From an uncultured Prochlorococcus sp. (GTDB lineage: Bacteria > Cyanobacteriota > Cyanobacteriia > PCC-6307 > Cyanobiaceae), in assembly GCA_902627335.1 (NCBI GenBank), contig CACOIV010000006.1, forward strand, positions 1 through 61,696: a DNA stretch of 61,696 nucleotides. Direction: 5' to 3'. The translations under genes and the position numbers were made by a program. The notes under the pieces were generated by a model. It made no database searches and was not told where the DNA came from. It saw nothing but the letters and a program-made list of their open reading frames with translations. The stretch's first letter is position 1; each line of letters opens with the position of its first letter. This document shows positions 15,129 to 24,538 of the stretch, piece after piece.

Positions 15129-17293
15129 ATATCTTTATCACAAATCCTACCTACTTTATACCAATTATTATTAAAATATTTTTCATATTTTGGTTCACAA
15201 CTTATTAAAAGTGGACCGCATGTTTGAGGATCTAAAAGTAGTTCAATTTTGTCACTAATTTTTCCTCTACTTAAATCCTCTTCTAAATCAAATATTATTT
15301 CTCTTTGAGCAAATTCCTTTTTTATTATCTCATCATAAATTTTCTTATTTCCATCGAATAAGGTACTCCTAACTCCCTTTCTAATCAATTCCATAACATT
15401 TGGATAAGTATTAAAAGACATTAAATTTAAAACTGCTTTGATTTCATTTAGATTATGATTTTTTCTTTGTAGATTAGAACTTTTTATCATCTCCTTTAAG
15501 TGTCCAATAAATCCAAATCCAGTTATGTCAGTAGCGGCATTAATAATATTTTCTCCTAAGCTATCTTGAAGTTGATTAATTTGATCAACAAGAAATTGCT
15601 GACTAGCTCGAAGACTTCTATAAAGTAAATTAGAACTATTAAATAAATTTATATTTTGCATTTGAGCAGCAAAAATAATTCCAACTCCTAATGGTCTTGA
15701 TAGTAATAAAATATCACCAGATTTCAAACCATTTTTTTTCCAAGGTTTCTTTCCATTTTCAATAAGTCCCTGGACACTTAAAGAAATATCCATACCAAAT
15801 TCGTAAGGTTTTGCTACAAAATTTCGGGTTTCAAAAGTATGTCCGCCAATTAATTCTCCGCCTAACTCTTCAATAGTAAATTTTATAGCATTTAAACTTT
15901 GAGAGAAGAGATAATCTTGAAATTCATAATTAACCTTAGGTAAAGAAATTAATACCTGAGCTGATGATAGCTTTGCTCCGCAAGCCCATAGATCTGAGCA
16001 TGCATGCAGTGTAGTTAGTCGCGCATTAAGCCAAGGATCACTTACTAGAGCTGGAAAACCATCAATACTCTGAAGTATTATTTCTTTTTCATTTTTAAAA
16101 ATTTCAGATGCATCCTCTGTATTATCAACAAAATTTATTAGCTGAGAATTTGTTAAAGCCTTATTTAGAATATCTTGCGATACTTTCGAAGCACATCCGC
16201 GACAATCAATATTTTCTTTTTGAAAATCTAAGCGCATTCTAGGAGGCTTTAATTTAGCGAGAAAATCATTATCAAGTTTATTTTTTAACTTCCATAAATT
16301 TATATTTGGTCCAATGATAAATTTGCCATAAATGGCAAATGCTGATTGATTTGAATCATTGAATAAATTTACTATTTGCAAACCTTTCTTTTGTGGATAC
16401 CACTTTTTCAATCTTTTTTTATTTAAATTATTTTTAATATTTTCAGAAAGTCTTTTAACAGCTTTAACAGCTAATATCCCAGATGAATTTAATTGAGATT
16501 TACCAGTATAAGCACAGTCACCAATCGCATATATATTTGAAAATTGCTCACTCCTTAAAGTCGAATTTGTAATAATTCTGCCTTTTGAATCTAATCTCAA
16601 ATGATTATTTTCTATCCAAGGATGAGGAGCATTGCCCGTACATAAAAGAATTTTTTTATAGTTAAAATTCATTTCTGATTTTAATATAATCTTAAATTTC
16701 TTTAACCAAAATATAAATTTATCAGAAAGCTTTTGTAATTCGCAAACTAGAATCAATGTTCTATGTTTCCATCTTTTTCTGAGTGCAAACGCAATTTCTA
16801 CTGCTGCGAGACCACTTCCAATTATTACAAATGGCAATTCATCATAGGAATCAAATGGATCTTCCTCCAAAATATATTTGTAAGATTCAAAGAATGGTTT
16901 AACAGGGAAAGCAATCTTTTTTTGAACTAACTCTTCAAATTCCTTTGAAACTTTAGTTCTACTTCCACAATTAATTACAAGATCTGAATAAGAAATTGCA
17001 GGTCTGTTTTTAAAAATTATTTTATTATATTTAAATTCAATATTCTTAACTTCCTCTTGAATAAATGCAACTTTTACGTTTTTAGCAAACGATGCGATAT
17101 CAATTAAACTTTCCTCTAATGAAATTAAGTTTGCAATAACTGATGGAAACTTAGCAGAATAAACCAAATGTGAATCTCTAGATATAATAGTAATAGGATG
17201 ATTTGGCATTAAATTTGGTTGCATCAACCACTTGCGCATTAAGAGAACATTTGAATGCCCCCCTCCAACAAGAACTAGATGATTTAATGTCAT
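15125..17293 (-). CDS. selD: Fusion of FAD/NAD(P) oxidoreductase with selenide, water dikinase SelD
   Basis: Two-domain protein of 722 residues. The N-terminal half (about 1-345) is a pyridine-nucleotide-disulfide-type oxidoreductase related to NDH-2. It has VGGGHSNVLLM at 9-19, a second dinucleotide loop IGSGLAAVEIAFAL at 158-171 and IYAIGDCAYTG at 254-264. The C-terminal half is SelD, which makes selenophosphate from selenide and ATP, with catalytic Cys and Lys in GCASK (C367, K370). Selenophosphate would serve tRNA 2-selenouridine, since no selenocysteine machinery is seen here. This fusion is known in cyanobacteria and some algae. It is divergent from mtnP, 10 bases apart. Confidence 0.92.
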   Translation of the reverse strand: MTLNHLVLVGGGHSNVLLMRKWLMQPNLMPNHPITIISRDSHLVYSAKFPSVIANLISLEESLIDIASFAKNVKVAFIQEEVKNIEFKYNKIIFKNRPAISYSDLVINCGSRTKVSKEFEELVQKKIAFPVKPFFESYKYILEEDPFDSYDELPFVIIGSGLAAVEIAFALRKRWKHRTLILVCELQKLSDKFIFWLKKFKIILKSEMNFNYKKILLCTGNAPHPWIENNHLRLDSKGRIITNSTLRSEQFSNIYAIGDCAYTGKSQLNSSGILAVKAVKRLSENIKNNLNKKRLKKWYPQKKGLQIVNLFNDSNQSAFAIYGKFIIGPNINLWKLKNKLDNDFLAKLKPPRMRLDFQKENIDCRGCASKVSQDILNKALTNSQLINFVDNTEDASEIFKNEKEIILQSIDGFPALVSDPWLNARLTTLHACSDLWACGAKLSSAQVLISLPKVNYEFQDYLFSQSLNAIKFTIEELGGELIGGHTFETRNFVAKPYEFGMDISLSVQGLIENGKKPWKKNGLKSGDILLLSRPLGVGIIFAAQMQNINLFNSSNLLYRSLRASQQFLVDQINQLQDSLGENIINAATDITGFGFIGHLKEMIKSSNLQRKNHNLNEIKAVLNLMSFNTYPNVMELIRKGVRSTLFDGNKKIYDEIIKKEFAQREIIFDLEEDLSRGKISDKIELLLDPQTCGPLLISCEPKYEKYFNNNWYKVGRICDKDI

Positions 17294-17303
17294 TTTAATT
17301 AAG

Positions 17304-18203
17304 ATGAATAAAGAACATTTATTACCAATAAAAGATTCTAAATTAGGAGTTATTGGTGGTAGTGGTTTCTATTCAATAAATACAATAGAATGCTCAAAAG
17401 AAATTTCAGTTAATACTCCTTATGGTAAACCTTCAGATGCAATAAGGATCTTTAAAATAGGGAATCTTGAAATAGCTTTTATTGCTAGACATGGGAGGAC
17501 TCATAAATTCAATCCCACAGAAGTTCCTTATAAAGCTAATATCTGGGCCTTGCGATCTTTGGGAGTTAGATGGATAATTGCACCATCAGCTGTAGGTTCT
17601 CTTCAAGAACAAATTAGACCATTAGATATAGTTATACCTGATCAATTTATAGACAGAACTCATAATAGACCTGCAACATTTTTTAATGAAGGTGTTGTTG
17701 CCCATGTAACTATGGGAGATCCTTTTTGCAGAAATTTATCAGGAATATTATCTGATGTCGGGGAGATTAGTATTCCAGGAGCGAGACAGTTGCATAGAGG
17801 CGGAACTTATCTAGCCATGGAAGGACCCGCATTTTCAACTAGAGCAGAATCTAACTTATATAGAAAATGGGGATGTTCCATTATAGGTATGACAAATCAT
17901 ACTGAAGCTAGACTTGCAAAAGAAGCAGAGATTGCTTATGCATCTCTTTCAATGGTTACTGATTATGATTGTTGGCATCAATCTCACGATGAAGTGAGTG
18001 TAGAAATGGTTCTTGAGAATTTAAAAATAAATACTGAAGTAGCTAATAAAATTGTTTATGAAACTGCAAAAATCATAGATATCGAAAGGCCAAAAAGTTT
18101 GTCACATGCTTCACTTAAAGATGGTTTAATAACAAATAAAAACCTAGTCTCAAAAGAAACTAGGTCTAAGGTAAAAATATTTACAGATAATTACTGGCTG
18201 TAG
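17304..18203 (+). CDS. mtnP: S-methyl-5'-thioadenosine phosphorylase
   Basis: Cleaves methylthioadenosine, a by-product of polyamine synthesis, to adenine and methylthioribose-1-phosphate. It has 299 residues. Motifs are GVIGGSGFYSI near the N-terminus, ARHGRTHKFNPTEVPYKANI (phosphate and sugar binding), GPAFSTRAESNLYRKWG, GMTNHTEARLAKEAEIAYAS and MVTDYDCW. The last is the MTAP rather than PNP form of the base-binding loop. A 10-bp gap separates it from the divergent selD fusion. Confidence 0.93.
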   Translation: MNKEHLLPIKDSKLGVIGGSGFYSINTIECSKEISVNTPYGKPSDAIRIFKIGNLEIAFIARHGRTHKFNPTEVPYKANIWALRSLGVRWIIAPSAVGSLQEQIRPLDIVIPDQFIDRTHNRPATFFNEGVVAHVTMGDPFCRNLSGILSDVGEISIPGARQLHRGGTYLAMEGPAFSTRAESNLYRKWGCSIIGMTNHTEARLAKEAEIAYASLSMVTDYDCWHQSHDEVSVEMVLENLKINTEVANKIVYETAKIIDIERPKSLSHASLKDGLITNKNLVSKETRSKVKIFTDNYWL

Positions 18204-18229
18204 ATTAAGGAATTAATATTATAAGAATA

Positions 18230-18433
18230 TTAACCGCCTGCTCCAACTCCACTGTAGGATCCAGCAAAAAATAAACCAATGACGAGAATTACTGCAATTC
18301 CTCCACCAGTTGCAATAAGCCAAAGAGGCAAACTGCCCTCAGTCCATCTTCTTTCCCAAGCGATAGCTGGTCTTCCGTCAGGAAGTCTATCTGGAATTCT
18401 GCCATCAGGCTGTTTTAGTTTTTTATTACTCAT
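18230..18433 (-). CDS. psbJ: Photosystem II protein PsbJ
   Basis: Single-helix subunit of photosystem II near cytochrome b559 that affects plastoquinone exchange and assembly. It has 67 residues with a polar N-terminus, the conserved [20 protein letters not shown], and a helix ending [13 protein letters not shown]. The N-terminal extension ([11 protein letters not shown]) is characteristic of the marine picocyanobacterial form. Last gene of the cluster, 9 bases after psbL. Confidence 0.97.
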   Translation of the reverse strand: MSNKKLKQPDGRIPDRLPDGRPAIAWERRWTEGSLPLWLIATGGGIAVILVIGLFFAGSYSGVGAGG

Positions 18434-18442
18434 AATTTAAAT

Positions 18443-18562
18443 TTAATTAAAGAAATAGCTGGAAAAAAGAATTCCCAATACCAAAATAAATAGAACTCCC
18501 AAGTAAAGACTTGTACGATTAAGTTCAACTGGAACTTTGTTTGGATTTTCGTTAACTTGCAT
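18443..18562 (-). CDS. psbL: Photosystem II protein PsbL
   Basis: A 39-residue single-helix subunit, starting [20 protein letters not shown] and ending [11 protein letters not shown], which is the PsbL consensus ([15 protein letters not shown]). It is needed for electron flow to the quinones and for dimer stability. It lies between the psbF-less spacer and psbJ, on the minus strand with the rest of the psbE cluster. Confidence 0.96.
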   Translation of the reverse strand: MQVNENPNKVPVELNRTSLYLGVLFILVLGILFSSYFFN

Positions 18563-18665
18563 GATAAATAAATTTCATCTTGTGAATGGCTAAAGTATTA
18601 AGCCAATGAACCAAGGTTTTTAAATCCTAAATTTTATTGTATTAAAAGAAACTTAGGATTATAAA
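18563..18665 (-). other. 103-bp psbE-psbL spacer where psbF is expected, with inverted repeats
   Basis: In cyanobacteria the order is normally psbE-psbF-psbL-psbJ. Here all three minus-strand frames between psbE and psbL are stopped, and the gap is shorter than psbF (about 45 codons). The spacer contains an 8-bp inverted repeat, AATCCTAA (18623-18630) and TTAGGATT (18653-18660), with TTTT/AAAA inside. A smaller TGGCT/AGCCA pair lies at 18587-18605. The hairpins may terminate, stabilise or process the transcript. psbF may lie elsewhere in the genome, be lost, or be missing by assembly error. Confidence 0.6.
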
Positions 18666-18914
18666 CTATTGGGTTCGAAGATCTAGTTGAGCTTTAGCAT
18701 CATATCTTTGAGTTACAACTGGTGCTTTTGATTCAGATGCCTGAAAATAACTATCAGGTCTGGGAGTACCAAAAGCATCATAGGCTAAACCTGTATATAC
18801 AAATAAAAAGCCTGAAATAAAGATTGCTGGTAGTGTTACTGCATGAACAATCCAGTATCTTACACTGGTTATAATTTCAAAGAATGGGCGTTCACCCGTT
18901 GAACCTGCGGCCAT
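18666..18914 (-). CDS. psbE: Cytochrome b559 subunit alpha PsbE
   Basis: PsbE and PsbF each give one histidine to the haem of cytochrome b559 in photosystem II. The 82 residues match the family. [20 protein letters not shown] carries the haem-ligand histidine (VRYWIVH), followed by the helix and [10 protein letters not shown]. Neither end is truncated. It is the first gene of the psbE-psbL-psbJ group, and ycf48 starts upstream on the same strand. Its partner psbF is not found at its usual place directly downstream. Confidence 0.97.
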   Translation of the reverse strand: MAAGSTGERPFFEIITSVRYWIVHAVTLPAIFISGFLFVYTGLAYDAFGTPRPDSYFQASESKAPVVTQRYDAKAQLDLRTQ

Positions 18915-19056
18915 AATATCATTTAATTACCATACGATCTTACAAGGAAAAAACCAAACTTTGCGAAGAAATTTACATCTTGGTTACAGACAGTTGCTAA
19001 TTGAAACTAAAAATTTAGATTTTTTTAATAGATTCGACTAAAAATTCCTAATTAAG

Positions 19057-20073
19057 TTAGCCGTTCCAACGTAAGATATAACCTCTTTCCCCTAATATGA
19101 AGCCTTTTGCTTCATTTAGATTATTTTTATTAATAAATACTATTTTGATGAAATTTGTAGGTAAGGAAGAAGCTATAGGATCTGAATTCCAAGTTTGTCC
19201 ATTATCTTTGCTAACTATCAAAGTCCCATTGCCTCCACCGGCCCAGATATCCCCATTCGGATCCCATCCCATATCTAAGTAGTTATATCCGTTTAATATT
19301 GGAATAATTGGTTTAGACCAACTTTCTAAATCTTCAGTATTATCATTAAATCTTATTTCGGCACCCCTAGATAACATCCATAGACTTCCGCTTGGATTAA
19401 ATCCTATACTTTGAACTCTTTTACTGCTAGCTCGTTGATGTGCAACCCATGTATCACTGTTACTTTGTAAAGTTGAGAAAAAATTACCTAAGCTACTAAC
19501 ACTTACATAATCTCCTTCACTAGTTCGTCGTAAATCCCTAACCCCTCCTGAACCTGAGGCATCAACAACCTTGGCTTCCCAAGACTCTCCACTATTAGAT
19601 GTTGAATAAATTGCTCCTGCAGTTGTTGCTAACTCTGCCTTATCTCTGTCAATTGTAGTAATTAAAAATGGTTGCCCTGGTAATTTATTGCCGAGAGATA
19701 ATCTAGTCCAATTTTTACCTCCATCATATGTATGCATTACTAAGGAGGGTTGTCCAAGTAACCAACCTTCTTCCCCCTTAAAATCAATATCTAATAAGCG
19801 AAAATTTTCTTCACTAGCTAAATCTAATGATCTTTCTTCCCAAGTTTTTCCACCATCAGTAGTTTCCATAATTAATCTATTAGATCCAACTAAAAAACCA
19901 TGATTATCATCTATAAAATCTATATCTAAAGTATTAGATTGTTTTTCAAATTGAATAGTATCCCATGGACTATTATCTGCTGTCTTAACGCCAGTAGTAG
20001 AGCAACTGCTTAGAAAAAAACAAAGAAAACCGATAAAAAGGAAGTTTTTGATTCTTGAAAAAAAATAAGTCAT
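19057..20073 (-). CDS. ycf48: Photosystem II assembly factor Ycf48 (HCF136)
   Basis: Binds precursor D1 and helps early photosystem II assembly on the lumenal side. 338 residues. The signal sequence ends in a lipobox (FLCFFLSSC at about 17-24), so a lipid anchor is expected. The rest is a seven-bladed beta-propeller with repeated [39 protein letters not shown] and [11 protein letters not shown] type motifs. It lies between rubA and psbE. The order rubA-ycf48-psbE is a conserved photosystem II biogenesis cluster. Confidence 0.96.
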   Translation of the reverse strand: MTYFFSRIKNFLFIGFLCFFLSSCSTTGVKTADNSPWDTIQFEKQSNTLDIDFIDDNHGFLVGSNRLIMETTDGGKTWEERSLDLASEENFRLLDIDFKGEEGWLLGQPSLVMHTYDGGKNWTRLSLGNKLPGQPFLITTIDRDKAELATTAGAIYSTSNSGESWEAKVVDASGSGGVRDLRRTSEGDYVSVSSLGNFFSTLQSNSDTWVAHQRASSKRVQSIGFNPSGSLWMLSRGAEIRFNDNTEDLESWSKPIIPILNGYNYLDMGWDPNGDIWAGGGNGTLIVSKDNGQTWNSDPIASSLPTNFIKIVFINKNNLNEAKGFILGERGYILRWNG

Positions 20074-20082
20074 TTATTTATA

Positions 20083-20511
20083 TTAATGCAAAGAGTATAA
20101 AGAAAGAAAACATGCTGCGGCGAATGCCAAGCCTCCAAATATAATGATATTTTTTTGACCTGAAGGTAAGCTATTAAATCCAAATCCGTATACAAGATTC
20201 TCTTCAAATCCACTTGGTTTTGATTTAGAACCAATATCCATATAAAAATCTTTACCAGCTCTGCATACAGGACACCTAAATGTATTACCGTCTAATAAAT
20301 TGAATGGAGTATTTTTTTCTATATTTAATTTCTTATTGCCTTCAGACGGATCATAAATATATCCACAGTTCCTACATTCGAATCTATTTTGTTCTAGATT
20401 AGATATGGTTTCCTGAATATTAATTTCAGAAGTCTCAGGGATTTGCTTTTTTGTTTCTTCCTGATCAATTAATCTATTTTCATCAGAAGGTGGTTTAATG
20501 CTTTCACTCAC
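20083..20511 (-). CDS. rubA: Membrane-anchored rubredoxin RubA
   Basis: 142 residues. A disordered N-terminus is followed by a rubredoxin domain with the iron ligands C46-x-x-C49 (ECRNCGYIYDPSEG) and C80-x-x-C83 (RCPVCRAGKDF). A C-terminal transmembrane helix at about 121-140 follows. This cyanobacterial and plastid form is required for photosystem II assembly. It ends 9 bases before ycf48 on the same strand, consistent with one operon running to psbJ. It diverges from ndhC. Confidence 0.94.
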   Translation of the reverse strand: MSESIKPPSDENRLIDQEETKKQIPETSEINIQETISNLEQNRFECRNCGYIYDPSEGNKKLNIEKNTPFNLLDGNTFRCPVCRAGKDFYMDIGSKSKPSGFEENLVYGFGFNSLPSGQKNIIIFGGLAFAAACFLSLYSLH

Positions 20512-20584
20512 GAATTATTCAGTAGTCTTTATTAACTTTAAAGTATTTTGTTTAATTAAGTGAATTTTATCTAAAATTTTTAAA

Positions 20585-20947
20585 ATGTTCTCACTCCCTG
20601 GTTATGAATATTTCTTAGGATTTCTGCTAATAGCTGCTGCAGTTCCAATCCTAGCTCTTGTTACCAATATAATCGTTGCTCCAAAAGGGAGAACTGGCGA
20701 AAGAAAATTAACCTATGAATCTGGAATGGAGCCTATCGGAGGAGCTTGGATACAATTTAACATTAGATATTACATGTTTGCGCTTGTATTCGTTATATTT
20801 GATGTTGAAACAGTATTCCTTTATCCCTGGGCTGTTGCTTTTAACAGGCTTGGATTATTAGCTTTTATTGAAGCTCTAATCTTTATAGCAATTCTTGTTA
20901 TAGCATTGGCATATGCATGGAGAAAGGGTGCTTTAGAATGGAGTTAG
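20585..20947 (+). CDS. ndhC: NAD(P)H-quinone oxidoreductase subunit 3 NdhC
   Basis: Membrane subunit of NDH-1, which feeds ferredoxin electrons to plastoquinone for cyclic flow and respiration. 120 residues with three hydrophobic helices. The conserved loop [20 protein letters not shown] and [22 protein letters not shown] are diagnostic. First gene of ndhC-K-J, with ndhK following 4 bases downstream. Confidence 0.97.
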   Translation: MFSLPGYEYFLGFLLIAAAVPILALVTNIIVAPKGRTGERKLTYESGMEPIGGAWIQFNIRYYMFALVFVIFDVETVFLYPWAVAFNRLGLLAFIEALIFIAILVIALAYAWRKGALEWS

Positions 20948-20951
20948 AAAA

Positions 20952-21680
20952 TTGAACAACTCATTATCGCCAAAAGCAATTAGAGAAATAAGAGAGGGGA
21001 CATGCAACCCTTTAGGAGCTCCTCAAGTAACAACTGACTTAAGTGAAAATATTATCCTTACTAGCCTTGATGATTTACATAACTGGGCAAGATTAAGCAG
21101 CCTTTGGCCATTATTGTATGGTACGGCTTGTTGTTTCATAGAGTTTGCAGCCTTAATAGGATCTAGGTTTGACTTCGATAGATTTGGACTAGTACCAAGA
21201 AGTTCTCCCAGACAAGCTGATCTTCTCATTGTGGCAGGAACTGTAACCATGAAAATGGCTCCTGCTCTGGTTAGACTTTACGAACAGATGCCAGAACCTA
21301 AGTATGTTATTGCGATGGGAGCTTGTACTATTACTGGCGGAATGTTCAGCTCTGATTCTACAACCGCTGTTAGAGGAGTTGATAAACTTATTCCGGTTGA
21401 TTTATATCTTCCTGGATGTCCTCCAAGACCGGAAGCTATCTTTGATGCTGTTATAAAACTAAGAAAAAAAGTTAGCAATGAAAGTGTGTTTGAAAGATCA
21501 AAAGCAGAACAAACACATAGGTATTTCACTATCGAACACAAAATGAATCTTGTATTTTCAGAAAATAACGGGGAATATCTCAATAAAAAATCTGAAAAAG
21601 CACTTGATGCATCAAGTATCCAAGAATTCAAAGAATCTTCTAACGAAGAAGAAACTGTTTTTATAGATTCTAAAGAATAA
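20952..21680 (+). CDS. ndhK: NAD(P)H-quinone oxidoreductase subunit K NdhK
   Basis: Carries the N2 iron-sulfur cluster of the NDH-1 peripheral arm. 242 residues. Start is TTG, with no ATG nearby that keeps the conserved N-terminus. The cysteine motifs [22 protein letters not shown] and [11 protein letters not shown] supply the cluster ligands. A poorly conserved acidic C-terminal tail of about 50 residues follows. Its stop codon overlaps the ndhJ start by one base (TAATG), so translation is probably coupled. Confidence 0.97.
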   Translation: MNNSLSPKAIREIREGTCNPLGAPQVTTDLSENIILTSLDDLHNWARLSSLWPLLYGTACCFIEFAALIGSRFDFDRFGLVPRSSPRQADLLIVAGTVTMKMAPALVRLYEQMPEPKYVIAMGACTITGGMFSSDSTTAVRGVDKLIPVDLYLPGCPPRPEAIFDAVIKLRKKVSNESVFERSKAEQTHRYFTIEHKMNLVFSENNGEYLNKKSEKALDASSIQEFKESSNEEETVFIDSKE

Positions 21681-22207
21681 TGGAAAAAGATAATAACTTG
21701 CCAAAAGAAGAACTAGTTGATCAAAGGGGCCTTATAAGTAAAAAATTGATCAATGAGAATATTGATAACGATTCTTTAGGTACAGATCATATAGGTGTAG
21801 AAATCCTATCTGTAGAGCCAGATAATCTTTATAAAACAATCTCAAAACTTAAAAGTTATGGTTTTAATTATCTCCAATGTCAAGGTGGATATGATGAAGG
21901 TCCTGGGAAAAGACTTGTAAGCTTTTATCATTTAATTTCCGTAGGTGATATTTCCACTATTGAAAAAGTCATGGAAGTTAGAGTAAAAGTTTTTTTATCC
22001 AGAGATTCAGATTTATCAATACCTAGTCTATACTCCATATTTAAAGGAAGTGACTGGCAAGAGAGAGAAACTTTTGATATGTTTGGAATTAATTTTATTG
22101 ATCATCCCAACCCTAAAAGATTACTGATGCCAGAGGATTGGAGAGGTTGGCCTCTAAGAAAAGATTATATTCAACCTGATTTCTACGAATTACAAGACGC
22201 TTATTAA
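21680..22207 (+). CDS. ndhJ: NAD(P)H-quinone oxidoreductase subunit J NdhJ
   Basis: Peripheral-arm subunit of NDH-1, equivalent to the 30-kDa subunit of complex I. 175 residues, with a variable N-terminal 30 residues and then the conserved [20 protein letters not shown]. The family signature [20 protein letters not shown] and PLRKDY near the end are present. Last gene of ndhC-K-J. Its TAA shares bases with the stop of the convergent yvcK (22204-22207). Confidence 0.96.
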   Translation: MEKDNNLPKEELVDQRGLISKKLINENIDNDSLGTDHIGVEILSVEPDNLYKTISKLKSYGFNYLQCQGGYDEGPGKRLVSFYHLISVGDISTIEKVMEVRVKVFLSRDSDLSIPSLYSIFKGSDWQERETFDMFGINFIDHPNPKRLLMPEDWRGWPLRKDYIQPDFYELQDAY

Positions 22208-23610
22208 TTTGCTTTTTTAATTTTTTTATATAGATACATAACTGCTCTTGCTAACCTTCGATAATCATGTCTTAAAGTTGGTGTTATTCTTTTAGAGTAA
22301 AGGGGAGCTTGTAATACATGATACCCCTCCGATACAAGTCTTTTCTTATTACATTTAACAGGTTCAGCTCCTCGCGAACGATAATAATCTATTAGAGAGG
22401 ATCCTTCAAATTCTCCTTGAGACAAAATTGCATTAAATATCCTTGTATTCACACCAAAATTAAATAATTGTTTTTCAATAGATTTAATATGTTGATAGAC
22501 ATCCAAACCATCAGTTTCTCCTGGTTGAGTCATTAAATTACTTATATAAATCTTAGGAGAATTATTTTTTAATAATTCCTCAACGATCTCTGGAACTAAT
22601 AAATTAGGTAAAAGTGATGTATATAAACTACCTGGACCTAAAACTATTAAATCCGCCTCTTTAATTGCTTCAATTGCATTTTTTAATGCAGGCGGATTTT
22701 CTGGTAAGCAGCCAATTCTTGAAATTGGCTTTACTGACTTTCCTATAAGACTTTCACCAAATATTTTTTCTCCATCCTCAAGCTCCGCCCAGAGCATAAC
22801 GTCAATACCTGTAGCTGGAATTACCTGACCTTGAACTGATAAAACCTGACTAGAGGCTTGAACGGCTTTTTCTAAGCTACCTGTGATAGTGGTAAGAGCT
22901 GATAAAAAAAGGTTGCCGAAACTATGTCCCTCCAGTCCACCTCCTCCTGAGAATCTATATTGAAATAATCTTGTTAATGTAGGCTCCTCATTTGACAATG
23001 CTGCTAGACAATTTCTTATATCACCAGGAGGTTGAACTCCTAATTGTTTTCTTAAAATTCCGCTGCTACCTCCATCGTCTGTTACTGTTACAATTGCTGA
23101 AATATTGCTACTGTAATTTTTTAGCCCTTTTAATAAAGTTGATAAACCTGTACCACCACCAATTGCAACAATATTTGGACCCCTACTTAATTTACTATTT
23201 ACTCTCAATGCATCAACTAAAAGAGTCTCTTTTTGAGGAACTAAAGCTTTTCGAATAGAATTTATACTTCTATTTTGACCTAAACAAATTAATAATAATC
23301 CTACAAAAAGAATAAACGGTCCCAATAGATTTACTGGAAAAATACTTGTTAGACCGGTCATTAGCCAAAAAAAGGTTTCAATTAGCCAATATAGTGGTCT
23401 TAAATTTGTCCAAATTGCAATCCCTAACAAAGATGTTATTAATCCTATTGCGGATGTGACAATCCATCGTTTTAATACCAGCCCAGGCAACAACCAACTA
23501 AGTATTCTAAATATTTTATTAAAAACATCTAAATTAGATTTCTTGATTATTGAAAAAGTTCTTTTAATTCTTTTCCTTTTTCTTTTGATTTTTCTAACTA
23601 TAGTCATCAA
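22204..23610 (-). CDS. YvcK/CofD-like protein (gluconeogenesis factor family)
   Basis: 468 residues. An N-terminal region with basic residues and two or three membrane helices (about 35-120) precedes the CofD-like domain. That domain is marked by [55 protein letters not shown] and [16 protein letters not shown]. YvcK proteins affect carbon metabolism and cell wall growth in firmicutes and bind UDP-sugars. The role in cyanobacteria is not known. The membrane-anchored form is typical of cyanobacteria. Confidence 0.88.
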   Translation of the reverse strand: MMTIVRKIKRKRKRIKRTFSIIKKSNLDVFNKIFRILSWLLPGLVLKRWIVTSAIGLITSLLGIAIWTNLRPLYWLIETFFWLMTGLTSIFPVNLLGPFILFVGLLLICLGQNRSINSIRKALVPQKETLLVDALRVNSKLSRGPNIVAIGGGTGLSTLLKGLKNYSSNISAIVTVTDDGGSSGILRKQLGVQPPGDIRNCLAALSNEEPTLTRLFQYRFSGGGGLEGHSFGNLFLSALTTITGSLEKAVQASSQVLSVQGQVIPATGIDVMLWAELEDGEKIFGESLIGKSVKPISRIGCLPENPPALKNAIEAIKEADLIVLGPGSLYTSLLPNLLVPEIVEELLKNNSPKIYISNLMTQPGETDGLDVYQHIKSIEKQLFNFGVNTRIFNAILSQGEFEGSSLIDYYRSRGAEPVKCNKKRLVSEGYHVLQAPLYSKRITPTLRHDYRRLARAVMYLYKKIKKAN

Positions 23611-23747
23611 ATCCTCTTAAATTTATTTTTTCATTAGTAATGAATTTATAAATTAATTATAAATGAAACACAAACATACTTTTCTTATTTTGCAATAAAG
23701 GCAATATGTAAGTAGGAGTAAATTAAATTTAAATTGCACAATTTATT

Positions 23748-24533
23748 TTGAAAAATTCAACCCCTGTTATTGAGACAAAAAGTTTATCAATGAATTGGGG
23801 CAATAAAAATATTCTTAATAATCTTAATATCCACCTTTATGAAGGAGAAAAGCTAGCCATTGTTGGTCCCTCTGGTTCAGGCAAATCAACAATTTTAAAA
23901 ATATTAGCAGGTTTAATTTTACCAACTGAGGGCGAATTAAAAATATTCGGAGAGACACAAAATTACCTTAGGCTAGATCAAATTAATCCCCCAGATGTAA
24001 GACTTGTATTTCAAAACCCTGCTTTATTAGGTTCTCTAACTATTGAGGAGAATGTTGGTTTTATTTTATATAGAAGCAAAAAATTTACTAAAAAAATTAT
24101 TAAAGAGTTAGTTAACGAATGTTTAGAAGAAGTAGGACTTTTTAATGTTTCACACAAACTCCCAAATGAATTAAGTGGAGGAATGCAAAAAAGAGTTAGT
24201 TTTGCTAGGGCATTAATTAATCAATCTACTAATTCCCATAAGAAAAAACCCTTATTACTATTTGATGAGCCTACGGCTGGTCTGGACCCCATCGCATCCT
24301 CAAGAATTGAAGATTTAATTAATAAAACAAATACAAAAGTAAAAGGATCTTCTATTGTTGTTAGCCATGTTCTTAGTACTATAGAGAGGACATCTTCAAG
24401 AGTATTAATGCTCTATGGCGGTAAATTCCGTTGGGAGGGAACTATTTCAGAATTTAAAAAAACTAATGATCCATATGTTTTTCAATTCAGGAATGGTAAT
24501 CTTGATGGTCCCATGCAACCAAAAGAGATTTAA
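23748..24533 (+). CDS. ABC transporter ATPase, MlaF-like
   Basis: 261 residues, starting at TTG. Walker A is GPSGSGKSTI, the Q-loop lies in LVFQNPALLGSL, the signature is LSGGMQKRVSFARA, and Walker B with its base is LLLFDEPTAGLDP. The close match to lipid-import ATPases (MlaF/TGD3) is supported by the next gene, 5 bases on, which encodes an MCE substrate-binding protein. The pair would move lipids between the outer and inner membranes. No permease (MlaE/TGD1) gene is adjacent. Confidence 0.88.
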   Translation: MKNSTPVIETKSLSMNWGNKNILNNLNIHLYEGEKLAIVGPSGSGKSTILKILAGLILPTEGELKIFGETQNYLRLDQINPPDVRLVFQNPALLGSLTIEENVGFILYRSKKFTKKIIKELVNECLEEVGLFNVSHKLPNELSGGMQKRVSFARALINQSTNSHKKKPLLLFDEPTAGLDPIASSRIEDLINKTNTKVKGSSIVVSHVLSTIERTSSRVLMLYGGKFRWEGTISEFKKTNDPYVFQFRNGNLDGPMQPKEI

Positions 24534-24538
24534 AGCTT

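Noticed and set aside
18142..18166. Inverted repeat ACCTAGT/ACTAGGT near the end of mtnP
   Set aside because: It lies inside coding sequence, the arms encode ordinary residues and no T run follows. Probably chance.
18563..18665. A degenerate psbF in the psbE-psbL gap (VHWLNTLAIH in one frame resembles VRWLAVHALAI)
   Set aside because: The resemblance covers few residues, needs gaps and coincides with a small inverted repeat. I treat the region as a spacer and report only the absence of psbF.
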